DNA of 64,000 bases from assembly GCF_020882015.2 (NCBI RefSeq), contig NZ_CP086555.2, positions 310,001-374,000 of the forward strand, read 5' to 3'. The stretch is from Candidatus Borrelia undatumii. GTDB taxonomy: Bacteria; Spirochaetota; Spirochaetia; Borreliales; Borreliaceae. Made by a program: the position numbers and the translations under genes. Under the pieces are notes generated by a model. That model was not told where the DNA came from. It was given only the letters and a program-made list of their open reading frames with translations, and made no database searches. Shown in pieces: positions 26,452 through 36,057 of the stretch (within the stretch, counting starts at the first letter, position 1; the number at the start of each line of letters is the position of its first letter).

Positions 26452-26506
26452 GAGGATTACTTCAACGGTAATTTATCTGATTCTGAAATTGGAATTAAGG
26501 CTGTAA
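25322..26506 (+). pseudogene. oppA copy 2: exact tandem duplicate of copy 1, N-terminally deleted
   Basis: Bases 25322-26451 look identical to 24192-25321 wherever compared. The OppA frame (EDYFNGNLSDSEIG to DKWIGWTPNI) has no leader, no start codon with a ribosome-binding site and no native C-terminus; at 26452 it runs into copy 3 and terminates at 26506. Because 1130 is not a multiple of three, each copy is out of frame with the next. An ATG at 25295 in this frame belongs to the end of copy 1 and is not a plausible start. Confidence 0.8.
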
Positions 26507-27627
26507 ATGACTCCACTCTTGAAATAACACTTGCTAATCCAAAGCCTTACTTCCTTGACATGCTGACACACCATACATACATGCCTGTTCCAGTTCATGT
26601 TATTGAAAAACATGGCAGCAGATGGACTGATCCTGAAAACATGGTAGTAAGTGGGCCCTTTAAGCTAAAACACAAAATTTTAAACGAAAAGATGGTTATT
26701 GAAAAAAATAATAGATACTACAACGCTGGTAATGTTGAAATAGATGAAGTCGTCTTTTATACAGCAGACAACAGTACAACTTCCTACAGAATGTATGAAA
26801 ATGACGAACTTGACTTCCTAACAACTCCAACCATCCCACCTAACTTAATAAAAGAAATAAAGCTCAGAAATGACTATTATACCTCAGCTATAAATGGGCT
26901 TTACTATTTTTCGTTCAACACTACTGTTAAACCACTTGATGATCCGAGGGTTAGAGAAGCCTTGACTCTTGCCATTGACAGGGAGACGTTAACAGAAAAA
27001 GTTATAGAAAATAGTTCTATTCCCACAAGAAAAATTAGTCCCAATTTTAAAAATTATTCTTATGGCAAGGAACTTGTCTTATTTGATCCCCAAAGGGCTG
27101 TGCAACTGTTAGCTGAGGCTGGTTATCCTGATGGTAAGGACTTCCCTATTCTTAAATTAAAATACAATACGAACGAAAATCATAAAAAAATCTGTGAATT
27201 TATTCAAAACCAATGGGCAACAACTCTAAATATAAATGTCGGACTTGAAAACGAGGAATGGGTAACCTACCTAGCAAATAGGCAAAATGGTAATTATGAA
27301 ATAGTAAGGGGGGGCTGGTTGGGCGATTATTCAGATCCAATGGCATTTCTGGGCTTATTTCAAACAGAGTTCACACACTTTACTTCATACAAATACCTTA
27401 ATAAGGAATATGACTCACTAATAAAACAATCTGACCTTGAGCAAGACCCAGTTAAGCGCCAGGACATTTTAAGAAAAGCTGAGGAAATAATTATAGAGAA
27501 AGATTTCCCTGTTGCTCCAATATACATATATGCAGGCAACTATCTCTTCAATAATGACAAATGGACCGGATGGAATCCCAATATTCTGGAAAGATTTGAT
27601 TTCTCTGAACTTAAAAGAATAAAATAG
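26452..27627 (+). pseudogene. oppA copy 3: N-terminally deleted, distinct paralogue with native C-terminus
   Basis: The first 121 bases are identical to copies 1 and 2, then the sequence becomes a mosaic of identical and clearly diverged blocks. It encodes EDYFNGNLSDSEIG through PLDDPRVREALTLAIDRETL and LAEAGYPDGKDFPILKLKYN to the C-terminus NPNILERFDFSELKRIK. This is the only copy with a natural OppA end. It lacks signal peptide, lipobox and the first about 150 residues, and has no convincing start. A 10-bp-stem terminator follows the stop. Confidence 0.78.
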
Positions 27628-27645
27628 AGTGAAGGGGTGTTTGTT

Positions 27646-27674
27646 AAAGATGCTTTAACAAGCATCTTTTTATT
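27646..27674 (+). terminator. Rho-independent terminator after the oppA remnants
   Basis: AAAGATGCTT (27646-27655) pairs perfectly with AAGCATCTTT (27660-27669), with a TAAC loop and a TTTATT tail. It would end or attenuate transcription between oppA and oppBCDF, a common arrangement that keeps binding protein in excess. Confidence 0.85.
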
Positions 27675-28123
27675 AGTAAGGTTGAAAGCGGCTCAAAACC
27701 TGAATCCGTGGTCAGTCTCCGTTTCTGGAACGGCGAAGTACCATCTCTTTCTGTTTGCATCAACAGAGAACTTAAAGGAATTTCACTGCGTACGCATAAA
27801 AGTACAATGCTTTAATAAAAATCTCGATCTAACGATTTTAATTAAAAAATAAAATATCTTCAAAGGCAATAAATAGATGAACTGAATCTCTTAAGCACTA
27901 ATAGACAAATCTGAATCAAATAAAACTTGTTAAAAATATCAAATTCAAATGCCGCACAGTAATATGCAAATTATAAAACCTAGCCTTCAAACACGATAAA
28001 AATACTAAATGTCTTTAAAGCGAAATAAAACAAATCTCAATGTGTTAATAATAATTAAACATTATGTGTTAGAATAACTAACTATATAGATTAAAAATTT
28101 CATTACTGAAATGAGGGGCGGCC
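27675..28123 (+). other. 449-bp intergenic stretch before oppB; possible gene remnant
   Basis: The interval holds no credible gene. Bases about 27687-27840 are richer in G+C and frame-open for about 40 codons in two frames without a ribosome-binding site or recognisable product, including a small hairpin CCGTT-TCTGG-AACGG (27719-27733). This may be a decayed gene fragment. The rest (27841-28105) is very AT-rich and probably carries the oppB promoter, but no strong -35/-10 pair stands out. GAGGGG (28111-28116) is the oppB ribosome-binding site. Confidence 0.4.
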
Positions 28124-29044
28124 ATGCTGAAGTTTACCGTACAAAAACTGTTGGAAACGGTTCCAACTCTAATTGCAATAACTTTTTTGTGCTTCCTAAT
28201 AATGAGACTTGCTCCCGGAAATCCGTTCGATTCTGAAAAACCTATTGATCCTCAGGTAAAAGAAAAGCTAATGCAAAAGTATCATCTTGACAAGCCTTTT
28301 CATGTTCAGGCTTACTACTACATCGCAAATGTCTTAAAAGGGGATCTTGGACCGTCATTGAAAAAGAGAGACTTAACCGTAAACCAGTATATAAAATTAG
28401 GGATGCCTAAATCCCTTACGATCGGGATAGTAACTTTAGTATTGTCCCTCGTGCTTGGAATTTTACTGGGGACAATAGCTGCTGTTAAAAAAAATACTCG
28501 TATTGATTATGCAATAAGAGTATTAGCAATATTTGGGATTTCTGTTCCTACTTTTGTAGTTGGTCCCATTTTGCAATACTTCCTATCAGTAAAATTGGGA
28601 CTATTTTACACCTCTGGATGGATTACGGAACGAGGTGGTCTTGCAAATTTAGTTATGCCTATATTAACACTTGCTTTGCCATACACAGCTATTTTTACAA
28701 GAATACTTAGGGGATCGATGTTAGAAATATTAAAGAGTGATTTTGTAAGAACAGCAAGGGCTAAGGGCTTAAGTTTTAGTGTAATAATCAGGAAACATGT
28801 CCTAATAGGGGCCATACTTCCCCTGATAAGCTACATGGGGCCTATCTTTGCTGGAATAATTTCTGGCAGCATGGTTATTGAACAAATATTTAGAATTGCT
28901 GGCATGGGAGTGGTTACAGTAGAGGCATCTTTGAATAGAGACTATCCACTGTTAATGGGCTCAGTCTTGGTTTATTCAACCATACTGCTTATCTCTATTT
29001 TAGTATCAGACATTGCTTATAAAAAACTTGATCCAAGAGTATAG
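28124..29044 (+). CDS. oppB: Oligopeptide ABC transporter permease OppB
   Basis: A 306-residue inner-membrane permease of the DppB/OppB type. The N-terminal FLCFLIMRLAPGNPFD is the family hallmark (the APGDP-like motif), and the cytoplasmic EAA loop reads EILKSDFVRTARAKGLSFS, which contacts the ATPase. About six hydrophobic helices are visible. It begins the oppBCDF block, preceded by GAGGGG, and lies 11 bases before oppC. Borrelia cannot make most amino acids, so peptide import is central to nutrition (family knowledge). The permease looks intact although the adjacent oppA genes are broken. Confidence 0.95.
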   Translation: MLKFTVQKLLETVPTLIAITFLCFLIMRLAPGNPFDSEKPIDPQVKEKLMQKYHLDKPFHVQAYYYIANVLKGDLGPSLKKRDLTVNQYIKLGMPKSLTIGIVTLVLSLVLGILLGTIAAVKKNTRIDYAIRVLAIFGISVPTFVVGPILQYFLSVKLGLFYTSGWITERGGLANLVMPILTLALPYTAIFTRILRGSMLEILKSDFVRTARAKGLSFSVIIRKHVLIGAILPLISYMGPIFAGIISGSMVIEQIFRIAGMGVVTVEASLNRDYPLLMGSVLVYSTILLISILVSDIAYKKLDPRV

Positions 29045-29055
29045 GAGGTAACACA

Positions 29056-30108
29056 ATGAGCAACTATGAACAAGAAAATGACTCATTTGAGTCTCATACA
29101 TCTACTAGAAGAGCGTGGTTGAGGTTTAAAGAAAACAAGCTTGCATTTATAAGCATATTTATTATTGGATTTTACATAATAATTGCAATTCTTCAGCCAA
29201 TCTTACCAATATACAAGTACTATACTCAAGTAGTTGAGCATGCAGACTTACCCCCATCTCTTAGACACGCTGGGGAGCTGTGGTACGAGAAGGAACTTAA
29301 TTTCATAAAAAAATTATCTAAAAAGGAAAAGCGGGATCTGAATGAAGAAGAAAACTCAAGGCTTGAAGAAATGAAGAGAAGAATAGAAACAGAGGTTCAA
29401 AAGATTGATGGCAGGGACACTAAAATACATCAAAGAGTATACCTACTGGGGACAGATAGCCTTGGAAGAGATTTACTCGCGAGAATAATACAGGGAAGCC
29501 AAATATCAATATCTGTAGGCTTTATTGGAGCGTTCATATCTATGATAATAGGAACCATAGTGGGTGCAATAGCGGGATTTTTTGGTGGCATCCCAGACAG
29601 AATAATAACTAAAACGATAGAAATGCTCTATGTCTTACCCTCCTTGCTTGTCATAATAACATTGATGACCGTTATGGAAAGAAATATAATAGGTTTGTTT
29701 ATTGCAATTAGCATTATTTCATGGCTATCACTTGCCAGAATAGTTAGAGGGCAGATACGATCACTTTCAAAGTCTGAATTTATACAAGTAGCTAGAACAC
29801 TGGGGGCAACAAATAAGAGAATGATATTTAACCATTTAATCCCCAATAGTCTTGGGATGATAGCAATAATTACAACAATGAATGTTCCGTCTTTTATTAT
29901 GATTGAGTCGTTTTTATCATTTTTGGGACTTGGCATATCAGCACCAATGACCAGCTGGGGGGAGTTAGTAAAGAACGGAATCCCTACGTTTATTGAGTAT
30001 CCATGGAAGATTTTCATTCCAGCGGCAGTCATGACAATATTCTTACTATTCATGAATTTTTTAGGAGACGGATTAAGAGATGCATTCGATCCGAAAGATG
30101 GCCTCTAG
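29056..30108 (+). CDS. oppC: Oligopeptide ABC transporter permease OppC
   Basis: A 350-residue permease with the OppC N-terminal domain (RAWLRFKENKLAFISIFIIG) and the EAA loop LSKSEFIQVARTLGATNKRM. GTDSLGRDLLARIIQGSQIS is the diagnostic GTDxxGRD motif. Between the first helix and that motif is a longer charged insert (about residues 80-120, KKLSKKEKRDLNEEENSRLE), probably periplasmic. The ribosome-binding site is a strong GGAGG. It is followed 12 bases later by oppD. It pairs with OppB to form the channel. Confidence 0.95.
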   Translation: MSNYEQENDSFESHTSTRRAWLRFKENKLAFISIFIIGFYIIIAILQPILPIYKYYTQVVEHADLPPSLRHAGELWYEKELNFIKKLSKKEKRDLNEEENSRLEEMKRRIETEVQKIDGRDTKIHQRVYLLGTDSLGRDLLARIIQGSQISISVGFIGAFISMIIGTIVGAIAGFFGGIPDRIITKTIEMLYVLPSLLVIITLMTVMERNIIGLFIAISIISWLSLARIVRGQIRSLSKSEFIQVARTLGATNKRMIFNHLIPNSLGMIAIITTMNVPSFIMIESFLSFLGLGISAPMTSWGELVKNGIPTFIEYPWKIFIPAAVMTIFLLFMNFLGDGLRDAFDPKDGL

Positions 30109-30120
30109 GAGGATAATTAA

Positions 30121-31005
30121 ATGAAAGAAGACTACATACTGGACATCAAAAATTTAGCAATTGAGTTTAGACTGAAGCACACAACAATACACCCTGTAAA
30201 CAACATAAACTTAAAAGTGAAAAGAGGAGAAATCAGAGCCATTGTTGGAGAATCTGGCAGCGGAAAGTCTGTTACGAGTATGGCTATTTTAAAGCTATTG
30301 CCCGAAATGACAACAGTATACAAAGAAGGCGAGATACTCTTTGAGGGGCAAGATTTACTCAAGTTTAGTGAAAAACAGCTCCAAAGTATTAGAGGAAATA
30401 AAATAGCGATGATATTTCAAGATCCAATGACCTCCTTAAACCCATATTTGAGGATATCTACACAAATTGAGGAAACAATAATGTTGCACCAAAAGCTAGA
30501 CAAACATACAGCAAAGAAGAAAGCGATAGAAATGCTAAAGACCGTTGGCGTTATGTATGCAGAAGAAAGAATAGAGCACTATCCACATCAATTCTCAGGA
30601 GGGATGAGACAAAGGGTTATGATTGCAATGGCCTTGAGTTGTCATCCGTCTTTATTGATAGCAGATGAACCCACTACAGCTCTTGATGTTACAATTCAGG
30701 AACAAATCCTGCTACTCATTAAAAGTTTATCTAAAAGATTCAATACTTCAACAATACTAATAACCCATGATTTAGCAGTAGTTGCAGAAATTTGCGATAC
30801 AGTGTCTGTAATGTACCAAGGTGAATTTGTGGAGGAAGGAACAGTGGAAGAGATATTTAAAACTCCCCAGCATCCGTATACAATCGGTCTTCTAAAATCA
30901 ATACTTACTCTGGATCAGGATCCGAATGAAAAACTTTACTCAATTAAGGAAAGCTCTATTGCATCAACTGTGAGTAACCATCAAGGAGCTTTAAATGAAC
31001 GATGA
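30121..31005 (+). CDS. oppD: Oligopeptide ABC transporter ATPase OppD
   Basis: A 294-residue ATPase with Walker A GESGSGKSVTSMAIL, Q-loop MIFQDPMTSLNP, signature SGGMRQRVMIAMAL, Walker B LLIADEPTTALD and switch THDLAVVAE. The C-terminal HPYTIGLLKSI is the peptide-transporter tail. It is somewhat shorter than typical OppD (about 320 or more) and has none of the Cys residues of an iron-sulphur tail. It overlaps oppF by 11 bases, so translation is probably coupled. Confidence 0.95.
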   Translation: MKEDYILDIKNLAIEFRLKHTTIHPVNNINLKVKRGEIRAIVGESGSGKSVTSMAILKLLPEMTTVYKEGEILFEGQDLLKFSEKQLQSIRGNKIAMIFQDPMTSLNPYLRISTQIEETIMLHQKLDKHTAKKKAIEMLKTVGVMYAEERIEHYPHQFSGGMRQRVMIAMALSCHPSLLIADEPTTALDVTIQEQILLLIKSLSKRFNTSTILITHDLAVVAEICDTVSVMYQGEFVEEGTVEEIFKTPQHPYTIGLLKSILTLDQDPNEKLYSIKESSIASTVSNHQGALNER

Positions 31006-31975
31006 AAGAGACATAATTCTTAAAGTGAAAGATCTAGTACAAACATTTACAATTGGGGAAGACTTTTTGTTTTGGAAAAACAGACGTAAGATAAACGCTG
31101 TGAATGGCATCAGCTTTGAGGTTGAACGCAATAAAACATTGGGGCTAGTGGGAGAATCTGGGTGCGGAAAATCAACAACTCTCAGATCAATAATGCAGCT
31201 TTATACACCAACATCTGGAAGCATATATTTTAATGGAAAAGACATCACAAAACTTCCAAAAAGAGAACTCTTGAAGACTAAGAAGGATATGCAAATGGTT
31301 TTTCAAGATCCTCATACATCCCTTAACCCAAGAATGACAATAAAAGAAATAATAGCAGAACCATTAGTTATATACAATGAAAATAAAATTCTTCCAAAAA
31401 CAAGGCAAGAAATAGACGAGAGGGTCAATGAACTGATGGATATTACCGAACTTGAAAAAAGTATGTTGTCTAGATACCCACATGAATTTTCGGGAGGACA
31501 AAGGCAAAGAATAGGAATAGCAAGAGCACTTGCCCTAAACCCTAAGCTTTTACTTCTAGATGAAGCTGTATCGGCTCTAGATGTATCGATAAGGGCTCAG
31601 ATTCTGAATCTGCTCAAAACTTTACAAAGAGAATTAAATTTATCCTACCTCTTTATCTCACATGATTTGGCGGTAGTAAAATACATGAGCGACAAAATTG
31701 CTGTAATGTATTTGGGTGTTATCTTGGAAATCGCACCTAGAGATATTTTATTTTCAAACCCCATACACCCATACACCAAAACTTTAATAGCTTCTATTCC
31801 TGAAATTGATCCCGAGAAAAGAAGAAACAAAACCATAAAACTTGACGAACCATCTCTAACAAGCATCCGAAACACAGATCCGACGGCAGGAGAAGCATCG
31901 CTCGAGGAAGTAGAAAAAGATCACCTCGTATCCAGATACCTTTTTGACGAAATGAACAGCCTACTGAATAAATAA
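30995..31975 (+). CDS. oppF: Oligopeptide ABC transporter ATPase OppF
   Basis: A 326-residue ATPase partner of OppD. Motifs: Walker A GESGCGKSTTLRSIMQ, MVFQDPHTSLNPRMTI, signature SGGQRQRIGIARALA, Walker B LLLLDEAVSALDVS and switch SHDLAVVKY, then the HPYTKTLIASIPEIDPE tail typical of OppF/DppF. The Walker B has DEAVS where many have DEPTS. It is the last gene of the opp block; a 119-base gap separates it from the convergent CBM48-like gene. Confidence 0.95.
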   Translation: MNDERDIILKVKDLVQTFTIGEDFLFWKNRRKINAVNGISFEVERNKTLGLVGESGCGKSTTLRSIMQLYTPTSGSIYFNGKDITKLPKRELLKTKKDMQMVFQDPHTSLNPRMTIKEIIAEPLVIYNENKILPKTRQEIDERVNELMDITELEKSMLSRYPHEFSGGQRQRIGIARALALNPKLLLLDEAVSALDVSIRAQILNLLKTLQRELNLSYLFISHDLAVVKYMSDKIAVMYLGVILEIAPRDILFSNPIHPYTKTLIASIPEIDPEKRRNKTIKLDEPSLTSIRNTDPTAGEASLEEVEKDHLVSRYLFDEMNSLLNK

Positions 31976-32094
31976 AAACGTATAGTCTGTGTTATTGAAC
32001 GGCTCATCCAGGAAAGTTCCCTTAAACCTATCCTATAAACCGGAGAAATCGATGGGGTGTCTCTTCTTGCTTTCGGAAGTGGCAAGCAAAAACG

Positions 32095-32895
32095 CTAGTT
32101 ATCAAAATAAGAAACCTCAAAATCTATCTTGTGATCAACCCCCTGAGCAAAATACAGATTGGTTCTATTAACATTATTTTTATCTATAACCCTGTTACCA
32201 GAATCAACAAAATAATAATAAATCCTACCCCTGGGAAGGTTTTTAAGCCTAATAGTGTACACCCCTTTGTTGCGTTCCTGCTCAATTAGTCTGTTTAAAA
32301 ATGGGTTGAAATTGTTAAAATTGCCGGCTATTGTAACAACTTGACCAGGACGCCCTATATAAAAAATCTCAACTTCCCCATCATTAGAAGAATCAATCGG
32401 ATTTCTTAAAGAAATGTAACTGTCATTTGCACCTGAAATATCAATTACAGAAAACGGTATCAAATCCTTATCGTAAACTACGTTCGCATTATATTCATCG
32501 TTTGTCCAAATTCCATCCACAACAAGCTTATACTTTATTCTAACAAGCCCATGGGGTAGGCTTACTTTTACAAAAAAAAGGCCATACTTATTCCTCTGGA
32601 AAAGATACTTTCTCGAATAACCATCAAAATCAAAAACAGCAAATATTTTCCTAATACTTTTATCCGGAGGATAAAACATGATAACTCTTTTAGAGTCAAC
32701 AATCGGACTTAAATCATCCCTTCTTGTCGAAATTTCCAAAAACTCAATTAAAGCTAAATTAAAATCCGTAACAACAACCCCTCCCAAAATACCACCACGA
32801 ACACCAAAGAAGGAGAACATAAAATATAACAAAAACCTCGGAATTTTTCTCACAACCCGACCCAAAAACTTAAAAACAACCCTTTCAAGAAACAC
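32095..32895 (-). CDS. Membrane-anchored protein with two CBM48/AMPK-like beta domains (bb0336 position)
   Basis: A 266-residue protein with an N-terminal hydrophobic anchor (residues about 14-40). Two similar beta-sandwich domains follow. The second (VTIAGNFNNFNPFLNRL... GVYTIRLKNLPRGRIYYYFV) strongly resembles the glycogen-recognition CBM48/AMPK-beta early-set fold (GxFNNW-like, then LxxGxYxYKFxVDG). The first (KIFAVFDFDGYSRKYLFQRN ... VSLPHGLVRIKYKLVVDGIW) has the same layout. Borrelia is not known to make glycogen, so the domains probably bind something else. No catalytic region is attached. It is divergent from eno. Confidence 0.75.
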   Translation of the reverse strand: MFLERVVFKFLGRVVRKIPRFLLYFMFSFFGVRGGILGGVVVTDFNLALIEFLEISTRRDDLSPIVDSKRVIMFYPPDKSIRKIFAVFDFDGYSRKYLFQRNKYGLFFVKVSLPHGLVRIKYKLVVDGIWTNDEYNANVVYDKDLIPFSVIDISGANDSYISLRNPIDSSNDGEVEIFYIGRPGQVVTIAGNFNNFNPFLNRLIEQERNKGVYTIRLKNLPRGRIYYYFVDSGNRVIDKNNVNRTNLYFAQGVDHKIDFEVSYFDN

Positions 32896-32944
32896 TACAC
32901 ATTTATTCTATTTATTATTATACTGAAAACACATAGTAAAGTAA

Positions 32945-34276
<1,332 letters not shown>

Positions 34277-34277
34277 G

Positions 34278-34303
34278 AAAAGCCCCTCACAGGGGCTTTT
34301 TCA
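34278..34303. terminator. Bidirectional terminator between eno and rpsI
   Basis: AAAAGCCCCT (34278-34287) pairs perfectly with AGGGGCTTTT (34291-34300) across a CAC loop, with T-runs on the plus strand and an A-rich flank giving a T-run on the minus strand. It serves the convergent eno and rplM-rpsI transcripts. Confidence 0.9.
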
Positions 34304-34324
34304 CAAAGATACAAATATAATCCT

Positions 34325-34735
34325 TTATCTTTTTGAAAATTGAAAACTCTTTCTAGCTTTCTTTTTACCAAACTTCTTACGTTCAACTCTCCTTGAATCC
34401 CTTGTCAAAAATCCATTAGATTTAAGAACTGCTCTATGCTCCTCATCAAGTGCAAAAAGAGCTCTTGCAATCCCATGTCTAATAGCACCAGCCTGACCTG
34501 CAATACCCCCCCCATAAATATTTACACAAATATTGTACCTCCCGAGAGTATTCGTTAAAACCAAAGGCGCCACAACATGTGTCCTCAGATTTTCAAGCTG
34601 CACATAAGAATCCAAATCCCTACCATTAATCTTAATCTCACCCTTACCTTCTCTAATATAGACCCTAGCAACAGAAGCCTTACGCCTTCCCGTACCCATG
34701 GCTAAATTAATACCCCTAACATCCACCTTCGTCAT
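34325..34735 (-). CDS. rpsI: 30S ribosomal protein S9
   Basis: A 136-residue ribosomal protein recognised by [14 protein letters not shown] near the start, [19 protein letters not shown] in the centre and the basic C-terminal tail ending [12 protein letters not shown], which reaches into the P-site. The length matches S9. It follows rplM by ten bases and shares its promoter. The family ordering L13-S9 is standard in bacteria. Confidence 0.97.
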   Translation of the reverse strand: MTKVDVRGINLAMGTGRRKASVARVYIREGKGEIKINGRDLDSYVQLENLRTHVVAPLVLTNTLGRYNICVNIYGGGIAGQAGAIRHGIARALFALDEEHRAVLKSNGFLTRDSRRVERKKFGKKKARKSFQFSKR

Positions 34736-34745
34736 TTTTCCTCTC

Positions 34746-35195
34746 TTAATCCAACTCTAACTCATAAGGGTTCTGTGCCTTAAGATTATGCTCAGACCCA
34801 GCAAAAACTCTAAGATTCCTAAAAAGCTCACGACCCAAAGGCCCCTTTGGCAACATACCCTTGATAGCCACCTCAAGAGGCGCCGTTGGCTTCCTCTCAA
34901 CCAATGTTCTAAAAGTATCAGAATAAAGTCCTCCTGGGTATCTTGAATGTCTATAATAAATCTTCTGATTATACTTCTTACCCGTAAGCCTAACCTTTGA
35001 AGCATTAATAATTACAACATTATCACCCAAATCCTGATGGGGAGTGTAATACGCCTTATGCTTCCCTCTCAAAATTCTAACTGCCTCCGCAGCAATCCTG
35101 CCAAGAATCCTACCAGCGGCATCAATAACACACCACCTCTTCTCAACATACTTCGGTTTAACCCATACTGTTCTGTTCTCAGTTACTCTATTCAT
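34746..35195 (-). CDS. rplM: 50S ribosomal protein L13
   Basis: A 149-residue L13 with [55 protein letters not shown] and [20 protein letters not shown], in family order. The start is set at ATG 35195 ([12 protein letters not shown]); three further codons are open upstream (MVV). It precedes rpsI and is preceded by a near-consensus promoter. Confidence 0.97.
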   Translation of the reverse strand: MNRVTENRTVWVKPKYVEKRWCVIDAAGRILGRIAAEAVRILRGKHKAYYTPHQDLGDNVVIINASKVRLTGKKYNQKIYYRHSRYPGGLYSDTFRTLVERKPTAPLEVAIKGMLPKGPLGRELFRNLRVFAGSEHNLKAQNPYELELD

Positions 35196-35240
35196 GACAA
35201 CCACACCCTCGCTTAGTATTCTACAAATTCACACCCCTCA

Positions 35241-35269
35241 AGTCTACTATTTGTAGGCTAGTCTGTCAA
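35241..35269 (-). promoter_or_regulatory. Near-consensus sigma-70 promoter for rplM-rpsI
   Basis: On the minus strand, TTGACA (35269-35264) and TAGACT (35246-35241) are separated by exactly 17 bases. The transcript would start around 35234, about 40 bases before rplM. The -35 box overlaps the last codons of the gene upstream (ending at 35266). Confidence 0.8.
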
Positions 35270-36057
35270 TACTGAGAGTTAAGTTTATCCTGTAGCTTAA
35301 AAGCAACCTTTTTAAACCCATCCAAATCGCCTTTAGAAAATTTCAAGGGAACAAAAGAAGGATTACTAAACAAGGGATTAATCAAATACCCATTATTTAA
35401 ATACTCATTAAAAACCTCAACATGATGCTCAGATCTATAGAGGGGAAACATATACCTATTTATTATTTTAAACATAGGAGTAGCAAAAATATCAAAATTA
35501 ATTTTTTTATCTCTCTCGTAAGATGCGATCCTAGCAAGCACATGCCTAGTAGCTGCCAAAGTTAAAGCATCGAAACTATCCCTAAATTCCATTTTTTTAG
35601 ACAAATTATCTAATATAACAATACTAATAGACATGCATCCAGGCATCGGAATATTGACAAGCATAGGATACCTAAAATTACTAAATCCAACCTTAAATTC
35701 ATATATCCCCTGATCGTCTTCCCAAGGCTTACTAAAATGATGTTGTCCCGTTAAGAATAACAAAAAATCCCTAGCATCTCTTTCAAACTTAAAAATGTAT
35801 ACACAACCCGCCTCTTTAAAAAAAGAAAAAAAAACATTTTCGAATTGCTTTCTAAATATGGAAGGATAGGAAGCAGTAAGACCCCTTGAAAAAGTCTGCT
35901 TAAGAACAAGATTTAAGCCTCGAATTCTATGCCCTAAAAAATTATTACCTCCGTTCAAGTATAGATCTAAATATCTATTACCCCTAGTATCATAAAGGTA
36001 AAAAAATCTTGCTCTTTTAATAACTGGAAGGCAACTCGTCAAAGGTTCACTACACAT
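35266..36057 (-). CDS. Class III aminotransferase-fold protein, probably catalytically inactive (bb0340 position)
   Basis: A 263-residue protein whose N-terminus (FFYLYDTRGNRYLDLYLNGG NNFLGH, read in two pieces) closely follows the opening of class III aminotransferases and glutamate-1-semialdehyde aminomutase ('G..Y.DxxGNxYLDx..GG...LGH'). The rest is much shorter than the about 430 aa of the family, and no PLP-lysine segment or Asp-x-x-x-GxR PLP block was found. A degenerate structural remnant with a new role is the simplest reading. It overlaps gatB by eight bases, so it is co-translated with the amidotransferase subunits. Confidence 0.6.
   Translation of the reverse strand: MCSEPLTSCLPVIKRARFFYLYDTRGNRYLDLYLNGGNNFLGHRIRGLNLVLKQTFSRGLTASYPSIFRKQFENVFFSFFKEAGCVYIFKFERDARDFLLFLTGQHHFSKPWEDDQGIYEFKVGFSNFRYPMLVNIPMPGCMSISIVILDNLSKKMEFRDSFDALTLAATRHVLARIASYERDKKINFDIFATPMFKIINRYMFPLYRSEHHVEVFNEYLNNGYLINPLFSNPSFVPLKFSKGDLDGFKKVAFKLQDKLNSQY

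Noticed and set aside
27637-27852. 71-residue frame after oppA
   Set aside because: Starts inside the terminator hairpin, has no ribosome-binding site and no recognisable product.
29628-30053. 141-residue antisense frame in oppC
   Set aside because: Shadow of a hydrophobic membrane gene with no start signals.
31989-32171. 60-residue frame between oppF and the CBM48-like gene
   Set aside because: No ribosome-binding site and overlaps the convergent gene; unconvincing sequence.
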